The notes under the pieces: model-generated | What the model was told of the DNA's origin: nothing | The model's input: the letters and a program-made list of their open reading frames with translations, nothing else | Databases searched by the model: none | Shown here: positions 32,796-42,842 of the stretch, piece by piece | How positions within the stretch are numbered: position 1 is the stretch's first letter | Layout: every line of letters starts with the position of its first letter | Position numbers and translations under genes: made by a program | NCBI GenBank assembly: GCA_024641305.1 | Contig: JAHEDI010000001.1 | Span: forward strand, 1 to 64,000 | Source: a bacterium | GTDB taxonomy: Bacteria > Actinomycetota > Acidimicrobiia > Spongiisociales > JAENVV01 | Length of the DNA: 64,000 nt | Direction: 5' to 3'

Positions 32796-34328
32796 TCAAG
32801 TAAGTGGACCGGCGACCGTCTCGGCTGCCTTTCGTACTGCACCCGAGCGTACCAACCCGGTAGCGATCTCCAACTCCGGTGAAAGGTTCCGATCGGCTCC
32901 GAGGTGAGGGATATGCTCACGAACCACTTCGACAACAGCAGACGAGACCGGGCCAGGCAACAGCGGAGCACGCAGTTCAAGGGCTTGACAGGCGGCAACC
33001 AATTCGACCGCCAGAATCCGGGCGAGGTTGTCGACGATGGCGCGCAGCTTGCGGGCAGCCCCCCATCCCATTGAGACATGATCCTCTTGCATAGCCGACG
33101 TTGGCATGGAGTCAACACTGGCAGGAGCAGCCAGCCGACGGTTCTCAGCCGCGACCGATACCGCCGTGTAATGGGCGATCATGTAACCAGACGACACCCC
33201 GGGGTCCTCGGTCAGGAAGGCCGGTAGGCCGTGGGACCGGGCCGGATCCAAAAGCCGGTCCAGGCGGCGCTCAGCAATGGCGCCGACCTCGGCCGCAGCA
33301 ATCGAGAGAAAGTCGCAGGCAAACGCTACGGGAGCTCCGTGAAAATTGCCACACGACTCGACCGTGCCATCTGGGAGAACCATTGGATTGTCAATTGCCG
33401 AATGCAGCTCGTTCTCGGCCACCTGCGACACATGGGTCAACGTATCTCTCGCCGCCCCGTGAACCTGTGGGGTGCAGCGAAGTGAATAGGCATCTTGCAC
33501 CCGGACGTCATCGGTTCGATGTGAGGCCACGATGCGAGATCCCGCCATCACCCTCATCATGTTGGCGGCCGAGACTTGTTGGCCTGGCTGGGGTCGGAGA
33601 GCTATCAGATCGGCTCGAAACGCCCGATCAGTCCCCAGTAATGCCTCAACGGTCATGGCGGCAATGACATCGGCCGAGACTAGAAGGGTGCCGAGATCGT
33701 GAAGGGCCAGGATGAGCATCCCGAGGATGCCGTCTGTTCCGTTGATAAGCGCCAGTCCTTCTTTGGCTCGCAGCACGAGCCGCTTGAGATCGGCTTCCTT
33801 CAGCGCATCGGCGGCCATTCGATCGACCCCATCGACAACCACGATTCCCTCCCCAATCAGGGCGAGGGCAATGTGGGCCAGCGGGGCAAGGTCGCCGGAC
33901 GCCCCGAGCGATCCGTACTCGTGGACCACCGGAGTGATGCCGGCCACCAGCATGGCGAGGTAAAGGTCGACCAATTCCGGCCGGGCGCCCGAGTAGCCCA
34001 TAGCGAGAGATCGAGACCGCAGGAGCATCATGGCCCTCACGACTTCGCCTTCAACGCGAGGTCCCATGCCGGCGGCGTGGGAGCGTATGAGCGATAGCTG
34101 AAGTTCTCGACGTCGATCCTCGGGAATGTAGGTAGCGGCCAGAGCTCCGAAGCCGGTCGACACTCCATACACAGCAGTTTCGGATGCGGCGTATTCATCA
34201 ATAATCGCCGCCGAAGTTTCCATCGCCCTGCGGCCCGCGGCTCCCAATCGGACGGTGGCTCCCCATCGGGCAACGTTCACTACATCGGCTTGGGTGAGGT
34301 TTCCGACATCGAGGATGACGTCCGTCAT
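32796..34328 (-). CDS. hutH: Histidine ammonia-lyase
   Basis: 510 residues, normal family length. The MIO-forming tripeptide Ala-Ser-Gly is at about 143-145 in GSLGASGDLAPLAHIAL. YGVSTGFGAL near the N-terminus and the central LLGTDRAFRADLIALRPQPGQ are also typical. It converts L-histidine to trans-urocanate and ammonia, the first step of histidine degradation. The start overlaps the stop of the peptide-deformylase-like gene by four bases. It is the last structural gene of the hut operon. Confidence 0.95.
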   Translation of the reverse strand: MTDVILDVGNLTQADVVNVARWGATVRLGAAGRRAMETSAAIIDEYAASETAVYGVSTGFGALAATYIPEDRRRELQLSLIRSHAAGMGPRVEGEVVRAMMLLRSRSLAMGYSGARPELVDLYLAMLVAGITPVVHEYGSLGASGDLAPLAHIALALIGEGIVVVDGVDRMAADALKEADLKRLVLRAKEGLALINGTDGILGMLILALHDLGTLLVSADVIAAMTVEALLGTDRAFRADLIALRPQPGQQVSAANMMRVMAGSRIVASHRTDDVRVQDAYSLRCTPQVHGAARDTLTHVSQVAENELHSAIDNPMVLPDGTVESCGNFHGAPVAFACDFLSIAAAEVGAIAERRLDRLLDPARSHGLPAFLTEDPGVSSGYMIAHYTAVSVAAENRRLAAPASVDSMPTSAMQEDHVSMGWGAARKLRAIVDNLARILAVELVAACQALELRAPLLPGPVSSAVVEVVREHIPHLGADRNLSPELEIATGLVRSGAVRKAAETVAGPLT

Positions 34329-34909
34329 GCTGGCTCCATTCGGGGCTCGGTGGCGTCGATGGCCGGTTGAATCCGCTCGACGAACTGATCGTATTGATGG
34401 TTCCTGAAGTTCTCCCAGGTACTCAAGGACCGGGAGTCCGTGATCCGGTCGGTTATCAACTTGCCGTCAAGATGGTCGACCTCGTGCTGCACCGTTCCGG
34501 CGCTGAGACCCCGATAGACTTGCTGAATCCCCATTCCTAACCGGTCGAGCGCCACCACCTTGAGATTCATGTAACGGGGTAGGTCGCCGCGAATCGGGAC
34601 GCTTAGGCAGCCTTCGTTGTTGAGGTAGGTATCGTCGCCAAGGATCTCGATGATCGGATTGATCAGCACGGTCAAGGGTAGATTCGGCTTGTACGGGTAC
34701 CGCTCATTCGCGTCGACGCCGACAACGCAGATGCGTAGGTTGATACCGACCTGGTTGGCAGCAATCCCGGCCCCCTGGGCATCTCGCATCGTTTCAATCA
34801 TGTCATCGATGAGCGACTGTACCTCGGGGCTGTCGAGCTCTTCGGGCGTTACCGGTCGGTTGGGAACCCGCAACACAGGATCGCCGATCTGAGGAATTGT
34901 CCTAATCAT
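34325..34909 (-). CDS. Peptide deformylase homolog inside the hut operon
   Basis: 194 residues from the ATG at 34909, which overlaps the hutI stop; upstream extension of the frame has no family sequence. All three deformylase motifs are intact: GAGIAANQ (46-53), EGCLS (99-103, Cys metal ligand) and HEVDH (142-146, His ligands and catalytic Glu). It is therefore a metal-dependent N-formyl hydrolase. The operon has hutF, whose product is N-formyl-L-glutamate, but no hutG. This homolog occupies the place where a formylglutamate deformylase is needed. Ordinary co-translational deformylation remains possible. Confidence 0.85.
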   Translation of the reverse strand: MIRTIPQIGDPVLRVPNRPVTPEELDSPEVQSLIDDMIETMRDAQGAGIAANQVGINLRICVVGVDANERYPYKPNLPLTVLINPIIEILGDDTYLNNEGCLSVPIRGDLPRYMNLKVVALDRLGMGIQQVYRGLSAGTVQHEVDHLDGKLITDRITDSRSLSTWENFRNHQYDQFVERIQPAIDATEPRMEPA

Positions 34910-36125
34910 CTGAACCAGCCTCGAAGACGAGGGTCCCGGCGACCCAAACGGCTTTGCACAAAGGGGCACCCGTCCAATAGGAGAGAGCGGCCGGCTCGCT
35001 CGTGCGCCACAGTGCCAGATCAGCCCGCATACCAACCCGGACAATTCCGGTATCAGAAAGGCCGAGCGCCTTGGCGGCATGCCTGGTGGTCCCCGCAAGC
35101 GACTCCTCAGGAGTCAGCCGGAACCGTGACGTGGCCAACCACATGGCTACCTGAAGGGATCCCACAGGAGACGTGCCCGGGTTGAGATCCGTCGACACGG
35201 CGATCGAGACACCGGCGAGCCGCATGGCTGGAATGTTCGGGATGGTGGGTTCGTTGAGGAACACTGATGCCCCGGGGATCAACACGGCAACGGTGCCTGC
35301 CGTGGCCATCTTTTCAAGCCCCGACACCGACGCGTGCTCGAGATGATCCGCCGACAATGCGCCATATCGGGCAGCCAGGGCCGCCCCACCCGAATCGGTT
35401 AGCTGGTCGGCATGTAAACGGACCGAAAGCCCGGCCTCGGCGGCCGCATCGAACACCCGGGCAATTTGGTCGGCGCTAAAGGCGACGGTTTCACAGAATC
35501 CGTCGACGCAATCGGCAAGTCCCTCAGCTACGGCGGCGGGGATGATCTGTTCGCAGATCGAGGTCACGTACTGGTCGGCTAGGCCATCGTGTTCGGGAGG
35601 GATTGTATGAGCCGCCAATAGCGAGGTGACAACCCGCTGAGGGCCCTGTCGGCCGAGCAGGCGGGCAACCCGGAGCATACGCAGCTCGTGGTGAGGATCG
35701 AGGCCATAGCCCGACTTCACTTCCACGGTACCGACCCCGCTGCGCAGGAGCCATCCGAGCCTCCCAGCAGCGTGGCGGACGAGTTCGTCATCAGGGGTGT
35801 TCCGGGTGGCCTGAACCGTCGACAAAATCCCTCCGCCGGTGGCCGCCAACTCCTCATAGGAGCTGCCACCAAGCCGAGCTTCGAACTCGGCGATGCGGTC
35901 ACCGCCAAAAATGGCATGAGTGTGACAGTCGATGAGCGCCGGCGTGATGAGATGGTCGCCCACGTCACGCACGGCATCCCCGGTGATCCCGCTTACCGGT
36001 GGACCGAGGTACGTGATCTTGTCGCCGGTAATCCCAATGGTGGTTCCGGTCATAAGACCGTACGGCGAGCCACCGGGTTCCATCGTGGCGACAGTGGCGT
36101 TCGTCAGGAGAACATCGGCTCTCAC
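34902..36125 (-). CDS. hutI: Imidazolonepropionase
   Basis: 407 residues of the amidohydrolase superfamily with the metal-binding DCHTHAIFGGDR and ARLGGSSYEELAATGGGILST loops characteristic of HutI. VKSGYGLDPHHELRMLRVARLL and STDLNPGTSP (metal Asp region) complete the picture. It hydrolyses 4-imidazolone-5-propanoate to N-formimino-L-glutamate, the third step of the pathway. The start overlaps the hutF stop by four bases. Confidence 0.95.
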   Translation of the reverse strand: MRADVLLTNATVATMEPGGSPYGLMTGTTIGITGDKITYLGPPVSGITGDAVRDVGDHLITPALIDCHTHAIFGGDRIAEFEARLGGSSYEELAATGGGILSTVQATRNTPDDELVRHAAGRLGWLLRSGVGTVEVKSGYGLDPHHELRMLRVARLLGRQGPQRVVTSLLAAHTIPPEHDGLADQYVTSICEQIIPAAVAEGLADCVDGFCETVAFSADQIARVFDAAAEAGLSVRLHADQLTDSGGAALAARYGALSADHLEHASVSGLEKMATAGTVAVLIPGASVFLNEPTIPNIPAMRLAGVSIAVSTDLNPGTSPVGSLQVAMWLATSRFRLTPEESLAGTTRHAAKALGLSDTGIVRVGMRADLALWRTSEPAALSYWTGAPLCKAVWVAGTLVFEAGSDD

Positions 36126-37462
36126 GATATCAACTCTCTGATCAGACGGTGAAGGCCTTCGCCGGACTGCCCGGAAGTATTCAGGCCCGTTTGTACGACC
36201 CGCTCACCGGCCACGATGACGTCGGAGACCAAGGTTCGCGGGGTCGAAAACAAGAACGCCCCGACCCCATCGATTGGGTCGAACCCCGGCATGTCAGGGC
36301 CCCCAGTACCAACGACCAAAAAATCGGCAGGGGAGTCGACCGCCAATGGTTCATGGACCCCCCACCCAAGAGACGCCAAGCCGGCCGCGGTCGCCGAGCG
36401 CAAGAGTTCGTCCGGCGAGTGAATGCCGCGCCGTTCCAGGCGGAGACGGTCATTGAGTTCAAGCGATCGAGCCTCCTCGAACAAGTCGACGGTGGCATTG
36501 GAATCTGAACCGAGCGAAATCGACACGCCGCGATCCCTCAGTTCCCGACCGGGGCCAATTCCATCGCCCAGGTCTTGTTCGGTTGAAGGGCAGAAGCAGG
36601 CGCCCGCACCGCTGGCTGCCAGCAGGTCACGGTCGCCCTCCGAAAGGTGCGTGGCATGGACGGCAGTGGCTCTGCTCGTCAAGAACCCGGTATTCGAGAG
36701 CAACCTCATCGGGGTCGTACCGTGCTCGGACAGGCAGGCTTCGTTCTCAGCACGTTGCTCGGACACATGCGCATGGGCAGGAAGGTTCAGGTCTTCTGCC
36801 AGGTGGCCAACGATCGACAAACCCGACGGAGCGACCGCCCGGACACTGTGAGCGGCCACACCTATCTTGACGGTTTGGCCCTCAAACCCGTTGGCGAGGT
36901 CGGCGACTCTTTCCGACCAGGCCGTTGCCGAGCCATCGGAGAACCGCCGTTGTTCGGGCAGGGGCGGCGCACCCGTGACGTCCGATGTCAAATAGCAGGC
37001 GTCGAGCAGTGTCATCCGAATTCCGGCGTCGAGGGCTGCACCGATGAGTGCGTTTTCCATGGCATGGGCCTGAGGGTAGGGGCGCCCGTCGACCCGATGG
37101 TGAAGATAGTGGAACTCTCCAACGGTCGTGATGCCGGCCCGCAGCATCTCGCCGAACACTTCTGAGGCGAGAGACCGATAGCTGTCGGGCTCTAGACGTT
37201 GCGCTAGTTCGTACATGGCCCGGCGCCAGGCCCAGAAGTCCCCTCCGGCATCATGGGTATGTCCCCGGAGGGCTCGATGGAAGGCATGGGAGTGAGCACT
37301 GACTAATCCTGGCAAGACGACGCCTTCGAGCCTGACTGCCTCCGAAGACGGTCGGGAGCCGACTTCAACCGACGCGATGGACCCGCCAGAGACTACGATG
37401 GATACGTCCTGCTCGAATCCGGAACCGCCGAACCAGGCGAAGGGAGCGAACCAAACGCTCAC
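36122..37462 (-). CDS. hutF: Formimidoylglutamate deiminase
   Basis: 446 residues of the amidohydrolase superfamily. [13 protein letters not shown] provides the first metal histidines; [24 protein letters not shown] and [20 protein letters not shown] match HutF. It converts N-formimino-L-glutamate to N-formyl-L-glutamate and ammonia. Its presence assigns this operon to the two-step deiminase/deformylase branch, so an N-formylglutamate deformylase must exist. No HutG-type gene is in the cluster. Overlaps the hutU stop by four bases. Confidence 0.92.
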   Translation of the reverse strand: MSVWFAPFAWFGGSGFEQDVSIVVSGGSIASVEVGSRPSSEAVRLEGVVLPGLVSAHSHAFHRALRGHTHDAGGDFWAWRRAMYELAQRLEPDSYRSLASEVFGEMLRAGITTVGEFHYLHHRVDGRPYPQAHAMENALIGAALDAGIRMTLLDACYLTSDVTGAPPLPEQRRFSDGSATAWSERVADLANGFEGQTVKIGVAAHSVRAVAPSGLSIVGHLAEDLNLPAHAHVSEQRAENEACLSEHGTTPMRLLSNTGFLTSRATAVHATHLSEGDRDLLAASGAGACFCPSTEQDLGDGIGPGRELRDRGVSISLGSDSNATVDLFEEARSLELNDRLRLERRGIHSPDELLRSATAAGLASLGWGVHEPLAVDSPADFLVVGTGGPDMPGFDPIDGVGAFLFSTPRTLVSDVIVAGERVVQTGLNTSGQSGEGLHRLIRELIS

Positions 37463-39120
37463 GCCAGACCGGTGATCATGGGAAGGTCGATTCCGCGATC
37501 CTTGGCTACCTGTTTGGCGATGTCATACCCGGCGTCGGCATGACGCATGACCCCGGTGCCGGGGTCTGACGTGAGTACCCGATCGAGTCGCTGATCTGCC
37601 AATTCGGAGCCGTCGGCGACTACCACCATTCCGGCATGGATCGACCGGCCGATGCCGACCCCGCCTCCATGGTGAAGGCTGACCCACGATGCCCCACTTG
37701 CCGTATTGACCAGGGCGTTGAGAATGGGCCAATCGGCGATCGCATCCGACCCATCTGCCATTGACTCAGTTTCTCGATATGGTGAAGCCACCGAACCCGA
37801 ATCCAGATGGTCACGCCCGATCACAATCGGCGCCGACAACTCGCCGCTCCGAACCATGGCATTGAACCGCAATCCGAGACGACGCCGTTCCCCGTATCCC
37901 AACCAGCAAATACGACTCGGGAGGCCCTGGAACGCCACGCGCTCTGAGGCCATCCGGATCCATCTCGCCAGGCCGGCGTCCTCAGGAAACTCGTCGAGAA
38001 CCGCGCGATCGGTGGCTGCAATGTCAGCCGGGTCACCTGACAGCGCCACCCATCGGAACGGGCCTTTACCCTCGCAGAACAGCGGTCGGATGTACGCAGG
38101 TGTGAAGCCGGGGTAATCGAACGCCCGGTCAAACCCACCAAGCTGCGCCTCGGTTCGTAAACTGTTGCCATAGTCGAACACTTCGGCACCGCGGTCAAGA
38201 AATCCGACCATGGCTTCGCAGTGCCTGGCCATGGCCAGTCGTGCTCGACGGATGAGTTCGGCGGGTGCGTCGGTGGCCATCCGGGCTGCCGCCTCCGGCG
38301 TGAGATCATTCGGTACATAGCTCATCGGATCATGAGCCGATGTCTGATCGGTCACGATGTCGGCCGGGAAGTCGAGTTCAAGCAGCCTGGGAAGAACGTC
38401 CGCCGCGTTCCCAACGACTCCAACGGACAGCGCCCGGCGTTCATCTCTGGCAGTCAGACACAGGGCGACCGCTTCCTCAAGGTTTGGGGCCAACACATCG
38501 AGATAGCGTGTCTCGAGTCTGCGAGTGGCACGGTGTGGATCAACTTCGACACACAGGGCTACTCCGTCGTTCATCGTGACGGCTAGTGGTTGTGCACCTC
38601 CCATGCCTCCGAGGCCGGCGGTCAGGGTGATCGTGCCCGCCAATGAACCGCCAAACCGTTTCTCGGCGATGGCGGCGAAGGTTTCATACGTCCCTTGCAA
38701 TATTCCCTGGGTACCGATATAGATCCACGAACCGGCCGTCATCTGACCGTACATCGTCAGACCGGCCGCCTCCAGCCGGCGAAACTCATCCCAGGTCGCC
38801 CATTCTGGAACGAGCAGCGAGTTGGCGATAAGAACGCGCGGAGCCCACTCGTGAGTACGGAACACACCAACCGGTTTTCCTGACTGAATGAGCAGCGTCT
38901 CATCGTTCTCCAACCGCCGGAGAGTCGCGACGATGGCATCGAATGCTTCCCAGGAGCGGGCGGCTTTGCCGGTTCCTCCGTAGACGACCAGATCGTCCGG
39001 CCGTTCGGCGACCTCGGGATCCAGGTTATTCATGAGCATCCTCAGAACTGCTTCCTGACCCCAACCTTTGCAGGAGAGTTCGAGACCCCTGGGGGCTCGG
39101 ACCGGTCGCGGACCACTCAT
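37459..39120 (-). CDS. hutU: Urocanate hydratase
   Basis: 553 residues, normal family length. [52 protein letters not shown] and [14 protein letters not shown] (NAD-binding) are signature segments of urocanase. It adds water across urocanate to form imidazolonepropionate using tightly bound NAD+. The start overlaps the end of the GntR-type regulator gene by four bases. Confidence 0.96.
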   Translation of the reverse strand: MSGPRPVRAPRGLELSCKGWGQEAVLRMLMNNLDPEVAERPDDLVVYGGTGKAARSWEAFDAIVATLRRLENDETLLIQSGKPVGVFRTHEWAPRVLIANSLLVPEWATWDEFRRLEAAGLTMYGQMTAGSWIYIGTQGILQGTYETFAAIAEKRFGGSLAGTITLTAGLGGMGGAQPLAVTMNDGVALCVEVDPHRATRRLETRYLDVLAPNLEEAVALCLTARDERRALSVGVVGNAADVLPRLLELDFPADIVTDQTSAHDPMSYVPNDLTPEAAARMATDAPAELIRRARLAMARHCEAMVGFLDRGAEVFDYGNSLRTEAQLGGFDRAFDYPGFTPAYIRPLFCEGKGPFRWVALSGDPADIAATDRAVLDEFPEDAGLARWIRMASERVAFQGLPSRICWLGYGERRRLGLRFNAMVRSGELSAPIVIGRDHLDSGSVASPYRETESMADGSDAIADWPILNALVNTASGASWVSLHHGGGVGIGRSIHAGMVVVADGSELADQRLDRVLTSDPGTGVMRHADAGYDIAKQVAKDRGIDLPMITGLA

Positions 39121-39830
39121 AGTGAATTCCTTTCTAGGTTCGGCTCAACGTCGATGTGTACCGATCGGAACCACACAGCCGCCCTCCGGGCACCGGCGTC
39201 ATCGGCGGTGTAGGTAAGCCGTTCGATGGTCAAAACCGGCGTTCCGGGTGGAATATTGAGTATCGCGGCCTCCATGTCGTTCGCTTCCTGTCGTTCCACA
39301 ACGTGTTCGATCCGGACGAGCGGGATGGCGTATTTGACCGTCAGCAGCCAGTGAACCGACTGATGGGCCAAATCATCGTTCAAGAGCCCGCGACACAAAC
39401 CTTCAACGATCCACCGCTCCTCAACCGCTATCGGTTCGTTGTCAGCGAGTCGGAGTCGCCTGAGGAAAATCAATGGAGCTCCAGTTCCAACCCCCAACGG
39501 GTTACCCGGCATGGCGGGTAGTTCCTCTGCGGCGAGGACTTCGGTAGTTGGCGTCCGGCCGATCGCTCTCATGTCATCGTCAAATGAGCTAAGCGAGAAG
39601 TATCGCGTCATCGGCGAAGCTGCCGCCACGTAGCTTCCACTTCCTTGAGCGCTCCTGATCAACCCCTCCCCAGTGAGTTCGGCAAGCGCCGTTCTGATTG
39701 TTCCCCGGCTGACGCTGAATTCCTCGCTCATTTGATGCTCGGTGGGAAGTTGATCGAGTGGCCGCAGCGATCCGCTGAGAATCCTCGTGCGGATTCGATC
39801 GGCGACTACGTGGTACTTCGGAGTGGCCAT
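39117..39830 (-). CDS. GntR-family transcriptional regulator of the HutC/UTRA type
   Basis: 237 residues. The N-terminal winged helix ([31 protein letters not shown], shown to mark the HTH; key part [14 protein letters not shown]) is followed by a UTRA effector domain ([25 protein letters not shown]; key part [13 protein letters not shown]). HutC regulators of this type repress hut genes and release DNA on binding urocanate. It is encoded within the operon between hisD and hutU, typical of autoregulation. A candidate operator is at 41181-41192. Confidence 0.88.
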   Translation of the reverse strand: MATPKYHVVADRIRTRILSGSLRPLDQLPTEHQMSEEFSVSRGTIRTALAELTGEGLIRSAQGSGSYVAAASPMTRYFSLSSFDDDMRAIGRTPTTEVLAAEELPAMPGNPLGVGTGAPLIFLRRLRLADNEPIAVEERWIVEGLCRGLLNDDLAHQSVHWLLTVKYAIPLVRIEHVVERQEANDMEAAILNIPPGTPVLTIERLTYTADDAGARRAAVWFRSVHIDVEPNLERNSL

Positions 39831-39833
39831 TGG

Positions 39834-41135
39834 CTAGCCGTCCGGATCTCGTAGCCGGACCTCGACAGACAGGCGGTGTGCGGTGAGTCCCTCAGCGGTG
39901 GCGAGAGTGCCGATAGTCGGAGCAATCGCCCGAAGTCCGGCTTCGGTGATCGTCTGGACCTGTCGCCAGGATCCGAAATCCTCGAATCCGAGCGGATTCA
40001 TCGACCGTGCCAGACCCCCAGTGGGCAAGACATGGTTCGCCCCCGTCGCATAGTCACCTGCCGCTTCAGGCGACCAATGGCCAACGTAGATCGAACCGGC
40101 CGATTGAATCTGAGCAGCGTCTCTTTCGGCATTGTCGGTGTTCACCGTTACATGTTCGGCAGCGTATTCGTTGGCGAACGCCAGAGCTTCGGTTATCGAA
40201 TCAACCGACACGATCAGGCCATGCTCGCTGAGCGCCCGAGCGAGGATTTCATGGCGCTCGAGATCGGGAAGGAGACGGTTGAGTTGGGCGACTACCGCCC
40301 CGCCCAGGTCAGCAGAGTCGGTGACCAGCACGGCGGGGGAGTCGGGGCCGTGTTCCGCTTGACAGAGCATATCGACGGCCACCATTTCAGGATCGGCGTT
40401 CCCGTCTGCCACGACGAGCACCTCACTGGGACCGGCAGGCATGTCGATCGCGCACCGGCCGAGGACGAGCAATTTGGCGGCCGTCACATAGGCATTGCCC
40501 GGCCCGACGATCTTCTCGACCGGTTCGATCGTTTCGGTACCGTAGGCAAGAGCGGCTATCGCCTGTGCGCCACCCATGGCATAGAGTTCGGTGACTCCGA
40601 GGTAGTGAGCGGCGGCCAACAAGGTGACATCCACGATTCCGCCGGGACCGGCCGGTGATGCGACCACGATCCGCTCAACGCCCGCCGTCCGAGCCGGAAC
40701 CACGGTCATGACCAAGGATGACGGGTAGGCCGCTTTCCCACCAGGAACATACGCCCCCACCGAACGCAGCGGCGACCAGCGGCGATCGACCTTCACGCCC
40801 GGTACCGGTTCCATGGTCAAGTCTTGGGGTCTTTGCGCAGAATGAAAGAGTTCGACGTTCTTGACGGCGAACATGATGGCCTCCCGAACCTCTTCGCCAA
40901 CAGCCTCCCAAGCGGATCGCATCTCTTCGACCGGGACGAGAGGACTTGGCCGGCCACCCCCAAACTTGACACCTGCGTCGGTTACCGCCTCGTCGCCACG
41001 GGACCAAACGTCTTCACAAATCGATCGAGCGGCGTCTCGAACCAACGGATCTGACACCGCCGATCGGCGGACAATCTGTCGACGTTGGGCCTCAGACAGC
41101 TCAGACAAACGGATGTGCTGAAGTTTCAGGGTCAC
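39834..41135 (-). CDS. hisD: Histidinol dehydrogenase at the head of the hut operon
   Basis: 433 residues from a GTG with GAGGAG upstream. Typical segments: VPGGKAAYPSSLVM, AGPSEVLVVAD, LCQAEHGPDSPAVLV, EYAAEHV (catalytic Glu-His) and GANHVLPTGG. After this the sequence turns to LARSMNPLGFEDFGSW, unlike the usual SGLSV.DF of biosynthetic HisD as I know it. It oxidises L-histidinol to L-histidine with two NAD+. Only three bases separate it from the regulator gene, so it is co-transcribed with histidine catabolism. This suggests use of histidinol as a substrate, or a related alcohol. Confidence 0.88.
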   Translation of the reverse strand: MTLKLQHIRLSELSEAQRRQIVRRSAVSDPLVRDAARSICEDVWSRGDEAVTDAGVKFGGGRPSPLVPVEEMRSAWEAVGEEVREAIMFAVKNVELFHSAQRPQDLTMEPVPGVKVDRRWSPLRSVGAYVPGGKAAYPSSLVMTVVPARTAGVERIVVASPAGPGGIVDVTLLAAAHYLGVTELYAMGGAQAIAALAYGTETIEPVEKIVGPGNAYVTAAKLLVLGRCAIDMPAGPSEVLVVADGNADPEMVAVDMLCQAEHGPDSPAVLVTDSADLGGAVVAQLNRLLPDLERHEILARALSEHGLIVSVDSITEALAFANEYAAEHVTVNTDNAERDAAQIQSAGSIYVGHWSPEAAGDYATGANHVLPTGGLARSMNPLGFEDFGSWRQVQTITEAGLRAIAPTIGTLATAEGLTAHRLSVEVRLRDPDG

Positions 41136-41180
41136 CTAGGTAGCGCTCCTCGTGGGCGGTTTCACCCTAGAAGGTCCGAT

Positions 41181-41192
41181 TTGTTTATACAA
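41181..41192. promoter_or_regulatory. HutC-like palindrome upstream of hisD
   Basis: TTGTTTATACAA (minus strand TTGTATAAACAA) is 46 bases upstream of the hisD GTG and 140 bases after the plsY stop. From memory the Pseudomonas HutC site is close to TTGTATGTACAA, a match at 10 of 12 positions. It also contains a TATAAA/TATACA -10-like core, so binding would block the promoter of the whole hisD-hut operon. Confidence 0.55.
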
Positions 41193-41331
41193 CGAGGACG
41201 TCAGAGGGTTGACCGGCATGCACCGCCAGGCGAGGTCCCGCAGCCGATTTAGGCGGGTCGCCGCCAGGAGCAATCCGCCGCTGGAGCCAATTTCATCGAT
41301 GGTGCGGTAGAAGACTCCGCCCGGCGAAAAG

Positions 41332-41979
41332 CTAGGCCAGCGATTCATCTCCGGCAGCCATCTCGGCGGGTGACCGTCGGTGGTCGGTATCGTAGAGAAC
41401 TCGAGCGACCGGCCCTTCTTGACCGGGATCATCCAGGTTCCCCTGGGCCCGCCGAATAATCATCAGCAAACCCATCCCGGCGGCTAGTAGCACCGTTTCT
41501 GGAGGGCGCCCGAGTGCATATGCCGCCATCCATAGGAAAGCCCACCCGAAGAATCCCGATATGCCTCCGCCAATCTTCCAGCCAAGGACGGACCAAACGC
41601 CCGGCCACAGGACGGTAATCGGATCGAATGCCAACATGGCGAGCGAAGAGGTCGCCAATCCGCGGCCCGACCTGCGCCCCAGGTAGATCGACCAGTTGGA
41701 TCCCGCCACCGCAGCCAGCGCGCCAACCGCGGTTACACCGGGGGAGAGCGACATCCACCGCCCGACAAAGACCGCGGCAAGGCCCTTTGCCCCGTCAAGA
41801 AGCGCCACCAACGCTCCGGCTTTGGCGCCGAGCAGGCGAGTCGTGTTACCCGCCCCAAGATTTCCCGATCCGGCCGTGGTGAGATCCACACGCCGGGCTT
41901 TCCCAAGGACATATGCAACCGGGATTGCACCGAGTAAGTACGCGGCAAGCACATACGTGCCTTCGACCATTACGTTCAT
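41332..41979 (-). CDS. plsY: Glycerol-3-phosphate acyltransferase, PlsY type
   Basis: 215 residues, slightly longer than usual because of a polar tail. Multi-pass membrane protein with the PlsY signatures LLGAIPVAYVLGKA, GSGNLGAGNTTRLLG and SIYLGRRSGRGLATS. It transfers acyl groups from acyl-phosphate to glycerol-3-phosphate at the inner face of the membrane, the first step of phospholipid synthesis. GGGAGG lies six bases before the ATG. The 196-base gap to hisD contains only a doubtful short frame and the hut operator. Confidence 0.88.
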   Translation of the reverse strand: MNVMVEGTYVLAAYLLGAIPVAYVLGKARRVDLTTAGSGNLGAGNTTRLLGAKAGALVALLDGAKGLAAVFVGRWMSLSPGVTAVGALAAVAGSNWSIYLGRRSGRGLATSSLAMLAFDPITVLWPGVWSVLGWKIGGGISGFFGWAFLWMAAYALGRPPETVLLAAGMGLLMIIRRAQGNLDDPGQEGPVARVLYDTDHRRSPAEMAAGDESLA

Positions 41980-42173
41980 TGGTGTCCTCCCATTGCAGGA
42001 ACCTTGTATCCCAAAAGCCGCATCACCTCAGCCGCAACAGAGGATAGTCGTGGGCGCCCAAGAAAACCTTTCGCGGTCATCGGTTTGACGAACAAACCTC
42101 GGAGAAGCATGAAACGACTCAACCGGAGTGGGTTATTTCAAAAAATCTCATCGTGTGCAGGACGCGGCCCGGC

Positions 42174-42842
42174 TCAGCCGTTCGCCGTTCCGGTCGACGG
42201 TGAATCTCCGGATTTCGCAACCAGGCTGAACAAGGACACAAATTGCGGTGACGAGAGCAACATGAATTCCGAATGATCCTCGATGAACCCATTGGGAACG
42301 GCCAGCGCCCGGACCTTCGACGGCCACAGCCAGTGACAGTGCACCTCACGGGCTTTGAACGGGTTCCGATGCAGGACAATGGCGGTAGGCACAGCCCAGA
42401 TGCCCTGAATCGGCTCCGCTGGATACACCAAAAGCGCCTTTCCACCGGGCCGAAGCACGCGCGCCATCTCGGACAGCGCCGCTTCGATATCGGGAATGTG
42501 TTCAATAGCGTGCAGGGAGACGATTTTGTCGAAGCTGTCATCAGGAAAGTCGAGAGCCTCGGCATTGCCCGTCGTAACACCTTCCGTGACAGCGTTTTCA
42601 GCAGCGTGCGGGTTGGCGTCAATTCCAATGGCGTCAGCACCAAGTTCGCGGAGTCGCCGGGTCAAGTGGCCCACGCCACATCCAACCTCAAGAATGCGGT
42701 CGGTTGGTTGGGGATCGAGGAACCGCGATACGGTGACCATGTGTCGCTTGTCCCAGTGGTTGATGAGGGCATAGCGTTTCGAGTCGTACATCCCATCCTG
42801 GCGCCCGTCGCCTCTCGAACCATTACTGAACAGCGATCTCAT
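42174..42842 (-). CDS. Class I SAM-dependent methyltransferase
   Basis: About 222 residues from the ATG at 42842 that overlaps the PAP2 stop (TAATG). Motif I ILEVGCGVGHLTRRL, motif II IGIDANPHA, and DFPDDSFDKIVSLHAIEHI with VLRPGGKALLVYP define a UbiE/Methyltransf_11-type enzyme. The C-terminal part (SKVRALAVPNGFIEDHSEF) resembles lipid or glycan methyltransferases. Substrate not identifiable. It is coupled to the PAP2-type phosphatase gene, which hints at a lipid-related substrate. Confidence 0.85.
   Translation of the reverse strand: MRSLFSNGSRGDGRQDGMYDSKRYALINHWDKRHMVTVSRFLDPQPTDRILEVGCGVGHLTRRLRELGADAIGIDANPHAAENAVTEGVTTGNAEALDFPDDSFDKIVSLHAIEHIPDIEAALSEMARVLRPGGKALLVYPAEPIQGIWAVPTAIVLHRNPFKAREVHCHWLWPSKVRALAVPNGFIEDHSEFMLLSSPQFVSLFSLVAKSGDSPSTGTANG

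Noticed and set aside
32060..33118. Reading the CMD region as two separate genes or a frameshifted pseudogene
   Set aside because: Both halves are in the same frame with only TGA between them, the TGA sits at the redox residue, and a SECIS-like stem follows. A pseudogene is kept only as the alternative.
41136..41432. 98-codon minus-strand frame between plsY and hisD
   Set aside because: It overlaps the plsY end out of frame, and its second half covers the hisD promoter and HutC-like operator. No family similarity was seen.
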